In this document: one piece after another, positions 31,367 to 41,510 of the stretch
Layout: the number at the start of each line of letters is the position of its first letter
Numbering within the stretch: the stretch's first letter is position 1
From: Beroe ovata
Lineage: Eukaryota > Ctenophora > Nuda > Beroida > Beroidae
Length of the DNA stretch: 64,000 nt
Assembly: GCA_946803715.1 (NCBI GenBank)
Contig: CAMPET010000073.1
Span: forward strand, 76,421-140,420
Direction: 5' to 3'
Translations under genes and position numbers: made by a program
Notes under the pieces: model-generated
Database searches by the model: none
What the model was told of the DNA's origin: nothing
The model's input: the letters and a program-made list of their open reading frames with translations, nothing else

Positions 31367-32550
31367 AGCCTAAGTTATGAATCCACTAATATTATTATCA
31401 TATCATATGGTTTGATTGTTGATCCGTCAGGCCCTGCTCTTATTACGGTTTCATACTGTGTTGCAGGTTTAGCCTCAATTATTGGGTTATTTTATAGTAC
31501 CATACCTGATATTATCCCAGATGATATTGTAAGATAATCCTTTCATTGAAATTTTGAAATAAAGAAATACCTATGTCCTACTCCTATGTAGGAATCACTA
31601 TCTATACGTCATCTCATGACCACGCCTAAGCATGCGAATAGGTACGGTGCAAGCTGCAATCGCAGCTGTCAACATTGCGGCACAAACATTGCAATCTCAC
31701 GAGCGTATATGTCGAGACTAGAATTTAGTGTCAATATAGTGTCTATATTGTCATTAGGTTCCTGGTCAACTTCACGCTTCATTCCACAACGTGTTGCTGT
31801 ACATGAAACATGTGTCACACTGGGACAGAAATACGATGAGTCACACTATACGATGAGTCACACTATACTATAGGTACGGAAACTGGTTTTCAATATCGCT
31901 AGCCGTGGTATAATATGTGTCTGTCTCCCCAGCACTGTACAATATGGAACAGTGGTGTGAATAACGAGCGCGCGCGCACACTCTTTATCATCGTGATGAT
32001 CGTCTCCTGATATTGATAATTACACGCGTACCTGATGTGCACTCTGCGGTGCGTGAGACTGATAGAAAGAGAAGATGTGGGATACATAGTGAGGCCTATC
32101 ATGCTAAATGCTATATACCCGGACACCCGGTGAACTATTGGAATTTGGATTCATATTCCATACTCATAGTAAAACGAAATTTACCAACACTATTGCGACG
32201 TGCTCAGCATTTTGATTTAATCTTTAACACTGCTGCGCGCATCGAAGGTTTCAAATTCATATTAAATCCACGCCATTATACCATGCAATGTGTCAGTTTT
32301 ACAATGTGTATGTGATTGCACCGGGCCTGGAACTGGAAGTGGATCGAAAACGGACGGATAAAAACGAGCAACTTATCTATAATATAAAGGAACTAAAAAA
32401 CCCGTCGATGGGGCGTGGAACAGAATAAATAGTGAATCAGAATATGACGGAAATTTACGATCAGAGTAAACGTTTGCAATTTTCTTCGTTTTTGTGATAC
32501 ATGATCACGTATAGCATGTAAAATAACCGAAAATGAATGTTGACTACGGT
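31367..32550. other. No gene seen
   Basis: Short open frames of ordinary intergenic composition. A Cys-poor, Ala-rich frame starting at 31,632 (MRIGTVQAAIAAVNIAAQ) is noted but has no splice support. Confidence 0.45.
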
Positions 32551-32579
32551 ACGACCATAGTTAGAAATTTCATCGTCAT

Positions 32580-33070
32580 GGAAAGTACATGTCAAAGGAA
32601 AACTGTCTCGAGAAGAGTTGTGTCTGGAGAAGTGGTGTCAAGAAACACTATGTCGAGAAAATTTGTGTCCGTGAATGTGGTGTCAAGATCATGTGGAGAA
32701 GTGCCAAGAGAGAGGGAGTGATGTCAGGAGCAATGGTGTCATAGAAAGCTCCACCAATTTCAATGGAAGTACTATACACTGCAGTACTCTCAGAACTTGA
32801 GAGTCACGGGACGTCGGGACTTGGCTCCCATCCCGGTCGCGTACGGCTTGAGTTGGGCTTGAGAGATATTGATGTCAGGAGGAGTGGCGTCCAGCGAAAG
32901 TGATGTCAATTGTCAAGAGGGACTGATGTCGAAAGATACTGTTATCTAGAGGAACTGCTGTCAAAAGATGTAGTGTCGAGTGAAAGTGTGCCAATCAAAA
33001 ATGACGTCAAGAAAAAAGTGGTGTTAAGAGATTACAGATGATGGTGCCATGGAAGATGTCATGAAAAAAA
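32580..33070. repeat. Degenerate GTGTCAAG repeat array
   Basis: Long string of diverged units with TGTCAAGA, TGTCGAGA, GTGTCAAG and GATGTCA cores spaced 12-25 bp, with purine-rich GGAG/GAAA linkers. Same family as 9,575-9,680. Confidence 0.75.
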
Positions 33071-34011
33071 AGCCGGATACTCTCATTGACCTTGTTTAGT
33101 CAAAAGGTCTGTACATACCGACGGATGGATTCGTGTTCATCTCTGAGTTCTCTCCTTTGATTTCGAAGCGTACACTTTAGTAGAATAACGTATCTCTCTG
33201 GCCGAAAATAGGTACTTGCATGTCTTGCTGTTGTCATAATCCCGCACGCACGATTCGTGCCTGTGTGTGTTTGTGCGTGGTTCCATGCTCAGTAGATGTA
33301 ATGATCATTGACCATCAATATTGAAATTTGAAACGTTTCAAAACAAATAAACAACGAAATGAAGCGCATCCATACGCGCGCATCTAATTCGCACGTGCAA
33401 CTCCTAAATCGCATAACAACGGTGTAAATGCAAATTTTTGCTACACCGTATATTTGATTTTTGCATCTTTTCTCAAAACTTCCGACGCCGATTACAAAAA
33501 ATCTAAGACCTAATTCAAAAATCCGAAATGATGTTCGACAGCGGAATTTATCTATCTACCACCTTGCAAAAAATCCCGGCTCTCCAACTCCATTTGGTCG
33601 AGTTATCCATATACAGCGGAACCACTTTCCTATAAGTGCCTTCTTCCTTTATATTATAGATGAGTCCTCCTGTTACAGGAAAATAATTTAACTTCTACAT
33701 AACTCAGAAGTCATTATTTGACTGAAAGTCAAAAGAACGTAAAACATAAAAACGTAAGCGGACTTGCAAATTATTTGACTCAATATCACATAAGTCATCA
33801 ATGACAATTGTCTGGCAATGACTGTGCTGAAAATTATCTTAATTGCCTAATTCAGATAAATCGTGATTGGAGTTCTCCCACAAATTTTCATCGCCACTGG
33901 ATTGCACACAGAGAAGTATTTCTTTGAATTTTTTTTTGACCGGGATAATTGGTGAAGATAAATCACTCAACAGATTATCAATATTCTTTTGTTGGTGTTC
34001 TTTTTTGGCAC
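33071..34011. other. No confident gene
   Basis: AT-rich. A 67-codon minus-strand frame (33,839-34,042) is Lys-rich, starts within a repeat shared with 44,999-45,020 and has no splice support. Confidence 0.4.
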
Positions 34012-34140
34012 TCAGATGAGCTAAAGTTCTTAATATTCTCACTTGAAAAAAACATGTGCATTAATAGATTAATGTCAGTACTCGGCATTTGAAAAACATC
34101 GCGAAACTGACATAGACATTAAATTAATCTATTAGTAATG
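34010..34140. repeat. Hairpin repeat, copy 1 (ATTAATGTCAGT..ACTGACAT)
   Basis: Begins ACTCAGATGAGCT, then ACTTGAAAAAAACATGTGCATTAAT, then a hairpin TTAATGTCAGT...GCGAAACTGACATAGACATTAA. The same order of motifs occurs at 44,999-45,095, and the hairpin alone at 44,139-44,190. Confidence 0.85.
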
Positions 34141-34299
34141 TAATGTTTTTTCTACGGTCAAAAATTCTACGGTCAAGTTTCTCTGCGATGAAAAGGTTTT
34201 TTACTGTTCAGGATCCAGATGTTAAACAAATTACTGAATTACAGCAATGAGATAAACTTATTAAGCAACGAAAATTCAACCTCTGACCCTTCTAATAAC

Positions 34300-36128
34300 T
34301 CAGAATTTAAGGGGTGAACTATCTCCGGATATCCCGTCTGGTATCAAATTGAATGATATTGCAGAAATTGGTAGCTCTGGGGCACGGGAATATTTGCCCC
34401 GGAATCCCCTCACTGACACTAAAACGCTCTTGAGTAGAGCAAACGATAGTTTTGTTCTCATTGCACTGATGACATCCCTATACTCCTCATAAGTCTTCTC
34501 TGCAATGAGTTCAGCTAGTCTCTTATGAAACACCATTGCCTGAGGTGCCATCCCTCCCGAAGTACTGTAGACTAACCGCGTGAAACTGCATTTCTCAACT
34601 TGAATGACACGTTGTTCATAGTTCCTCCTCTTGATGTTCTCATGTTGCGTGTACACTGATTTGATATCCCTGTTCCTGTAAGAGTCTGCATTCGGATGGA
34701 AGATCCTGACATCGAACATGGTTTTCTGGAACGGTCCCCAGAGCCCTCGAGCTGAGATGTCTAGGCGGGCTCTCTCCTCCGTGTTCCCAGGTAGTTGCTG
34801 ACAGGATTCAATAGGAATCAGCTCTGGCTCGGTCTTCACGTCATGACAGACTTCCCTCAAAAACGCGGCATTTGCGTCACGTACTTTGTTGTGCCTAAAG
34901 ATTAAGTAGCCACCATGTTTACACACTAAAGTGTGGTCTACAGAATTCTTCTTGCCACAAACACAAAATGCCGGGATGTTGGGTATCTGCCATCCGTACC
35001 GGAGCCTGAGTGCATCCCTAAACTCTTCCTTGTTCAGCACCCATCCTAATGAACCGATTGGAAGAACAGTTAGCCAGGATCCTGCACCTTTCTCTTGGGC
35101 TAAAGATATGGACCTCTTGAGCTTATCAGAAGAACCACATTTGACATCAGCAACCGTTCGGAGCAGCTTGACCTCCTTATCCTTCATGCATTCTCTGGTT
35201 CGCTCTACTGCTTGCTCCTGCTGGTACCCATCAAGACTTTCCTGTTGATCCATGATCAGTTTTTTCAGGTTTTCAGTGATCTTTTCTGAAGCCTGAAACT
35301 CAAACTCTGCTCCTTCAACAGGATTTGAGACCCCAAGTCCACCAAGTCTTACAGGTAAGGAGAACAGTTTTCTTTCTTCATCAGAGATATGCCGCCCAAT
35401 GATTGCAGGCAGAAACTTGTTCTTAATAACGTCTTCTAACGGGTCAAATAACTCTGAGGTTCCTGGTATGGTCCGCTGAATGAAAGTCCACCTGTGGGAT
35501 AATGCCTTAGTGAAAGCACAGTAAGCTGCTTGGGGGTCGTCTTTCCCTACTTCCGACAGCTCTTCTACATCTTTGACCCACTTGGCTACCTTGTCTGTCA
35601 CGTAGCTCTTCTTGAACTCCTCTGTACCTAAGACGGCTCCAAGATGACGCTCACCCTCACTAGTTATTGAAATCCCACATCCTTTGAACATCTGCTTAGC
35701 TGTCTGAACGCAATCCTCCTTCACAATGAGGACCGTCTTGGATGGCTTCGGGTTGTATCCATATGCTGGCCCCCTTTGACAAAGAAAATCCCACCATGTT
35801 TTAATCTCAGCGAGCTGTCCAGTTGCAGTAGAGTCATCAGCGTACCATATCTGCTTGCAGGCCGAGGTGTTCATTACTGATGATAACTCGGAGATCAATG
35901 GCCGGACTCCAAGTGCATAGAAGGCCATTGCAGCAACATCGCCCTGAGTACAACCCTCGTGAGACCACATGTATTCCGTCTTGAAACCGTCACTAACAAC
36001 GAGAGTGGAAGGGCTCTTATCTGGTACGTGTTCATGATGAAGCGGTGAAAAGAAGGGCAAAGCTGACGAATGTTGTGAACAGCAAGCTGTCTGTTGATGG
36101 TATTAAATGCATTGTCTGCGTCCACCAA
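34300..36128 (-). pseudogene. Non-LTR retrotransposon RT and endonuclease-like domain, frameshifted, 5'-truncated
   Basis: Minus strand. 36,128-35,895 encodes RT motif A (VDADNAFNTINRQL). After a frameshift near 36,040, the frame 36,060-34,300 continues with motif B (SHEGCTQGDVAAMAFYA), motif C (QIWYADDSTATG) and the thumb. It then has a Cys/His cluster (CVCGKKNSVDHTLVCKHGG) and a C-terminal block ERARLDISARGLWG..MFDVRIFHP. The last resembles a PD-(D/E)XK restriction-like endonuclease, as in R2/NeSL-type elements, rather than the APE nuclease of CR1/L2. The 5' part is missing, as usual for target-primed insertions. Family placement is tentative. Confidence 0.8.
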
Positions 36129-36832
36129 CAGAACCCCAGTGGCAAAAAGGTGGAAATGTGGGAATCTTATTCCAAGTTAATTTTTAAAAATATAGCCGGT
36201 TGAAATTTTTTTAATAAAAATCCGCTTTTCGTTTCCAAGACGCAGCGCGTATCAATAGCACCTGCACCGCGCATTTCATTTAACCAAGGTCGAGTCGTCA
36301 AATTTTATGAAGGAGCAGAATGCTTTGCGCGAAAAAAACGCGCAATGTGCAAACGCATGCAAAATTTTCCCNGGCTTACCTCATAAAAAGCTCCCCCAAT
36401 TTACTTACCCCAAAAGCTGAGATAGGTATTGGACTGATGATGCCCGAACACCACTCATCTTGGTGTGATTCATTAAGACCTCACTTCACAATGTTTACCT
36501 AAAGGGATCTTGATGCATGTACTTCAAGTACTGAGCTAGAGAAAATTCTTACAGATCGATGTAAATAAATATAAATAAATAAGAGAATAATGATGCCAGC
36601 ATCATCACAAATCGCCCCTCAAAATATCATAAAACCTAACAAATTAAAAGTAATAATTTAGTTAAAGATGTCAGTTAATCCTTCGTCACAAATATAAGTT
36701 TTAAACTTATCAACACTACTTATTACAATCAAATTTGAGGAACCCCAGCCAAACTTATCAAATAGAGTATAAAGTTTTGCTGCAAAGCTTAAAGCTCAGA
36801 GAAAGCACTTTTGCTAGATCTGTAATTCGAAA
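36129..36832. other. LINE flank and 3' tail-like sequence
   Basis: n at 36,372 is a contig join. At 36,560-36,590 a short (AAATAAAT)n run ends a segment that could be the 3' end of a LINE. 36,600-36,832 is an AT-rich leader before the ORF1 of the next element, probably its 5' UTR. Confidence 0.4.
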
Positions 36833-38158
36833 GTGACCAATTTTGGTAGCCTCTGGGGTTCTTCAGATAGGATGGTACTCTTTCAGGACCCTGAACCTGA
36901 TAGCAGTTATACAGATGGAGTTTTCAATACAGCCCCTAACCTCATAAAGGATGGTCACTGTAAAGCATGCAATACCACTGTAAACACTGATGCTCATGGG
37001 ATAAGGTGTTGGTTTTGTAAAAGTATGTTTCATGCTATCAACTGTTCAAGTGAAAAGAACTGTGTCAGTGCACCTACTGTCTTCTCTAATCAGTTGCAGC
37101 CTGCTGTTAACAAAACAGGAGCATATGAAAGAAGGTTTGGTCAATTTCTTTTCATATGTGATTTCTGTTTAACATGTGAAGAAGAAAAAAGAGCACTAGC
37201 TACTGTTGATCGTGTGGATATTTTAGAGAAAAAGATTGACTCTATGAAAAGTGCTTTCAAATCTGAAATTTGTGAATTGAAGTCAATTCTGTGTAAACAG
37301 GTTGAATCATCTGCTACAGTCGGTAACAACATTGATAACATCAATGCCCCTCAGAATGCTTGGGAAGACAGACAGCGTACTGAAAATATGAAACATATGA
37401 TGGCTATCAAGAATGATGAAAATGGAAATCCTGTAAGTGCTGACAAATTAGAGAAAATCTGTATTGACAGTGGAATCTCAGTTCACAAAACATTCACCTT
37501 AAAGCGTTCCTCTGATACTGGTATAATTGTGAATAGTCAGTCAGATGCCAAGAAACTGGAAGATAGAATTATGTCTCAATGTCCTGAGCATAAGATTGAA
37601 AAAGTTGCTAATAAGGTCCCCACTATCAATGTTGTTGGATTCAACAGACAGTATTCCAAAGAAGAGATTTGCTCTATGGTGAAGAACCAAAACCCTCAGA
37701 TCTTGTCTGTTATTGAAAAATCTGAATGCTTGGAGGATAAGATTTTGGAGGTTATTTATGTTGCACCTCTTAGGAACAATACAAGTGTTTACAGAGCAAC
37801 TATAAGAGTCAGTAACATCATCAGATCAATCATATCAAAGCAGAATGACCGTCTTTTTGTGGGTTCGCAAGCATGTAAGGTATATGACAGGGTATTTGTG
37901 CTTCGGTGTTACAACTGCCAAGAATTCGGTCACCACAGCAAGGAGTGTAAAAATGGAGCTAAATGCGGTTTCTGTGCCCAAGATCATGAAACCCGACACT
38001 GTACTGTGAAGGGCAACCCTCAAGCAAGCTGTTGTGTAAACTGCACCAAAGCTGGCCGGGATTGCAGTAGCCATGAGGCTAACAGTGTTCTTTGTCCAAT
38101 TTATCTGGAGCAACTGAACAAAGTTAAAAGGACAATCCCTTTTTTCCAAGGAAAGTAA
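36833..38158 (+). CDS. CR1/L2-type LINE ORF1 (PHD-like finger, coiled coil, zinc knuckles)
   Basis: 441-residue nucleic-acid-binding ORF1. Residues about 43-115 contain a PHD-like Cys/His cluster (CKACNTTV..CWFCKSMFH..C..CDFC). A coiled coil follows (about 120-160), then a globular region. Near the C-terminus are CCHC-type knuckles (CYNCQEFGHHSKEC, CGFCAQDHETRHC). ORF1 of this layout accompanies APE-type LINEs such as CR1. The frame starts at an in-frame codon at 36,833; the nearest ATG is at 36,872 (MVLFQ) and may be the true start. Confidence 0.8.
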   Translation: MTNFGSLWGSSDRMVLFQDPEPDSSYTDGVFNTAPNLIKDGHCKACNTTVNTDAHGIRCWFCKSMFHAINCSSEKNCVSAPTVFSNQLQPAVNKTGAYERRFGQFLFICDFCLTCEEEKRALATVDRVDILEKKIDSMKSAFKSEICELKSILCKQVESSATVGNNIDNINAPQNAWEDRQRTENMKHMMAIKNDENGNPVSADKLEKICIDSGISVHKTFTLKRSSDTGIIVNSQSDAKKLEDRIMSQCPEHKIEKVANKVPTINVVGFNRQYSKEEICSMVKNQNPQILSVIEKSECLEDKILEVIYVAPLRNNTSVYRATIRVSNIIRSIISKQNDRLFVGSQACKVYDRVFVLRCYNCQEFGHHSKECKNGAKCGFCAQDHETRHCTVKGNPQASCCVNCTKAGRDCSSHEANSVLCPIYLEQLNKVKRTIPFFQGK

Positions 38159-38202
38159 TTGGTTACAATGACTCTAGTGATGTAAGCGCCTCTCTCGACC
38201 TT

Positions 38203-39684
38203 ATGCTCTTCAATCCTAGATCATTGAATAACAAAGTGAATGATGTTATGAGTCTGTTAGATGATAAGGACATTGCCATTGCTTCTATTTGTGAAACTTG
38301 GCTCAATGATGACTCAAACTCCACTACAAGCATTGTCAAATCTTATGGTTACTCTATACTCCATGAATTTAGGAAAGACATGAGAGGGGGAGGTGTTGCA
38401 GTCATTTTCAGAATGGGATTACCCGTTTCTCAATACAAAACTTCCAGAAGATTCGAAAGCTTTGAATTAATTGCAGTTTGGATAAAATGTGAAATGGGAA
38501 AAATAGCCTTGGTGACCTTATACAGGACAGGACCTCTTACATCCACTTTCCTTAATGAACTTGACTTATTAATTTCAGATTTATCAACAAAATCAGATAA
38601 CTTCATTATTGCTGGGGATATGAATGTGCACTTTGAAACAACATCTGGTATTGAGAAACAGTGCATGGAAATATTCAATTCTTATGGAATGAGAAAATTG
38701 GTGGATCACCCGACTCATGCTGGTGGTGGATCTTTAGACCAGATTTTTCTTTACTCTCTCAATGATACTGTCTCAGGCACGGCTACTGTAGAGCCCCTCA
38801 ACTCTTTGGGGTCTGATCATTTTCCTATTTTGTACTCTCTCAACACCCACATGAAAGGCAAGTACTTCAAAGAAATAAAGGTTAGAAATCTTGCTCAGAT
38901 CAATGAAACTGACTTTTCATCTGACCTGCAAGAGGAACTTGCCTCTTTTTCCTGTGACAATGGTTTTGGGTTTTGTGTTAATGTTTTATCAGACTCTCTC
39001 AGATCTCTTGTTGACCACCATGCCCCTGTGTCCAATAAAGTCATATCGGTTGTAGATAAAGCTCCCTGGTTTGACAAGGAATATAGAGAACTTAGGAAAT
39101 TGAGGAGTCAGGCAGAAAGAACCAAGCACATCTCAGATGATGCTTTCTTGTTGTACAAAGAGTTGTGCTTTCAATCCACTATGTTAGCCAAGAAAAAGAA
39201 GGAAACTTATCTTGGAAAAATCATCAATCATGCAAAAGGAAATGCACGAACTCTCTACAGTGTTGTCAACAAGGTTCTTGACAAGCAGAAAACTCATACA
39301 CTCCCCGAGGTAGAAAACATCAAAAAGCTTGCTAGTGACTTTAATCAGTTCTATATTGACAAGATTGATAGGATTCGTTCACAATTTAGGCTTGATCCAA
39401 TTACACCAGCCATTTCTCAATCTTTAAATACCACTACTGAATTGTTTGAATTCATGCCTGCAACATCAGATGAAATCAAAGACATAATCAGTGAGTGTGG
39501 AGTGAAATGCTCTCCTGCTGACATGCTTCCTCAACAGCTGCTTCAAAGTAACATTGACACCCTTATCCCAATCCTCGTAGACCTTGTTAACCTATCATTA
39601 CGGACTGGGTCCATGGAAGGAGTAAAGCTTGCAGACATCACCCCACTCCTGAAGGATAAGAAACTTGATGCAAACAGTCTCAAC
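38203..39684 (+). CDS. LINE ORF2: APE endonuclease and start of RT, interrupted at a join
   Basis: Follows ORF1 by 44 bp. The N-terminal APE-type endonuclease shows FNPRSLNNK, ICETWL, GDMNVH and the terminal SDHFPI motif (about residues 1-215). A linker and the entry of the reverse transcriptase follow (ADITPLLKDKK). At n 39,685 the sequence changes to the opposite strand of the same kind of element, so the RT is lost here. Codons are intact up to that point, which suggests a young copy. The enzyme would nick target DNA and prime reverse transcription. Confidence 0.82.
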
Positions 39685-39685
39685 N

Positions 39686-40040
39686 TTATCGTTAAGGTTA
39701 TAAACATTTCTTGGATTTTCATTCAGACTAATATGCAGGACTTTACATTTTGAGACATTAAACTTTAAAAGCCAAATGCTTTGCCATTTTTCAAGAGATT
39801 TCAGATCAGTGTTAATATCTGCATAATTGCTTGCGTTAGCAACTATCTTTAAATCATCTGCAAAGAGTTTACATTCATTATTAATACAAGTTGGCAGATC
39901 ATTGATGAAGAGGACAAACAATAAGGGCCCTAAAACAGAGCCTTGAGGAACGCCTGATCTAACAAGTTTTGCTGCAGAAAATTCTCCTCTAACAACAACA
40001 ATTCTCCTGCTAAACCAATGAAAAATGATTTCTTACTTGA
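39686..40040 (-). pseudogene. LINE RT fragment in inverted orientation
   Basis: Minus strand reads VRSGVPQGSVLGPLLFVLFI (motif B), then KLFADDLKIVA (motif C, FADD) and KWQSIWLLKFNVSKCKVL. This is the RT core missing from the ORF2 that ends at 39,684, but turned around at the n. Either an inversion-type insertion or a wrongly oriented contig explains it. Confidence 0.8.
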
Positions 40041-40519
40041 CATTCATGTCATGCTGTGGGGCTTTTCTGTGGTTCTGTGCCCACGTTGCGCGCCCTTTAT
40101 ATTAATCCTTGATCAATGGAATGGCGTAATAAGCTTAAGCCTTGTCGATCGATGATAGACCCTGTTGAGAATTTCGTTTCGCGCGCGGCGCGCGGCGCGA
40201 ACTAATTCTCAAACGCGGCCGCATCAGCGGTTTGGCATCGCCCGACAAGCCGGACGCGGAGCCGCGTGCAGCACGCGCATGCTTGATGCTGTCGATTGCA
40301 ATTGACGATCATGTATGGACAGCTGTTGAATGAGAGTTATTTCGTTTCGCGCGGCGCGGCGCGATAATTTGTAGTTCAAGCCGTTAGCTAGCAATTAGTA
40401 TAAAGAACTGACCCTTAAGCCGCTTGCATTGCAATTTGCAATTAAACGCAATATGCAAAGTGGACTTAACAACGCGCACTGAGCCTTTAATGATCACGTA
40501 GCGCGTAAAATTCGTTTTC
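40041..40519. repeat. GC-rich repeat, related to 1,318-1,560
   Basis: Contains CACGTTGCGCGCCC, then CGATGATAGACCCTGTTGAGAATTTCG, the complement of the 1,380-1,410 unit, followed by GCGCGCGGCGCGCG runs. It separates two LINE pieces, so it inserted into or between them. Confidence 0.7.
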
Positions 40520-41240
40520 TGCTCACACAAGACCAGATAAAATCAGTTGTAAACAGTATGGTCATCTCATGCTTGGACTACTGTAATTGCTTGTACTATG
40601 GCATCTCTGAAAGGCTCAGTTACAGATAGTCCAAAACTGTGCTACCAAGATGTTATTAGGCAAATATAAATATGACCATGTGGGTAATGATTTTCATGAT
40701 CTTCACTGGCTTCAGATCAGAAAACGAATTATCTTCAAAATAGCACTCATCTCATTCAAAGCTGTCAATGGTCAGGCACCTAAATATATCCAGGACATGT
40801 TCACCTACTCATATCAGGGTTTCACACCAAGACTTCTTACTTCAGTAATGAACACAAGATTTGGTCAAAAGAGCCAATCATTCATCTGTCCCAAGATCTT
40901 CAATAATCTACCAACTCACGTCACAACCGCTTCCAATACTGACTCATTCAAAAAAACTCCTCAAAACATTCCTGTTTAATCTTTCAAATTCAGAAATTAT
41001 CAAACTGACAAAGTGATTTCTTAGCCGTTTGTGCTTTCATAACATAGAATATCACTTGTCATTTTCATTACTAGTTTTCTGGGCCTGGTCACCACTCAGA
41101 TGATAGATATGAAGGGAACTACTCTTTTGATCGTTAGAATTTTTGTTGCCTTCCTAGGTTTCTTTATGGTTCAACACTGCTGAGTATAAGCTAGTCTTAA
41201 AAGCAGTGTTTATAAATTTCAATTTATTATTATTATAAAG
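40520..41240 (+). pseudogene. CR1/L2-type LINE 3' end
   Basis: Plus strand: DQIKSVVNSMVISCLDYCNC, one frameshift near 40,615, then 40,650-40,979 with KYDHVGNDFHDLHWLQIRKR and IIFKIALISFKAVNGQAP. This is the C-terminal part of ORF2 after the RT fingers and palm in CR1/L2 elements. The 3' part ends with TTATTATTATTATAAAG near 41,222-41,240, a short ATT-type tail. Confidence 0.78.
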
Positions 41241-41510
41241 ACTGTGCAATATGCAGTGTGCACTGTTCAATGTTTATCTCACAACACAAGTACTAAAGAG
41301 ATGAACCATACTCTCACTCCAAAACTGTTCATCTCACAGCACAATTAGATGAACCATCCTGCTATCACTCCCAAACTGATCATCACATTCGCAAGTGACT
41401 TGACCATGATACCTTTTCTTGGGTTTGGCACTGAATATTGTAATTAGAAATTATTCAACCTATAACTATCATCAATGATATCAACAAAACATTGTGTATT
41501 ATCTTAGGTG

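Noticed and set aside
30116-31537. Apparent 473-codon frame on the plus strand
   Set aside because: Most of it is N. The rest is the foldback arm and unsupported sequence.
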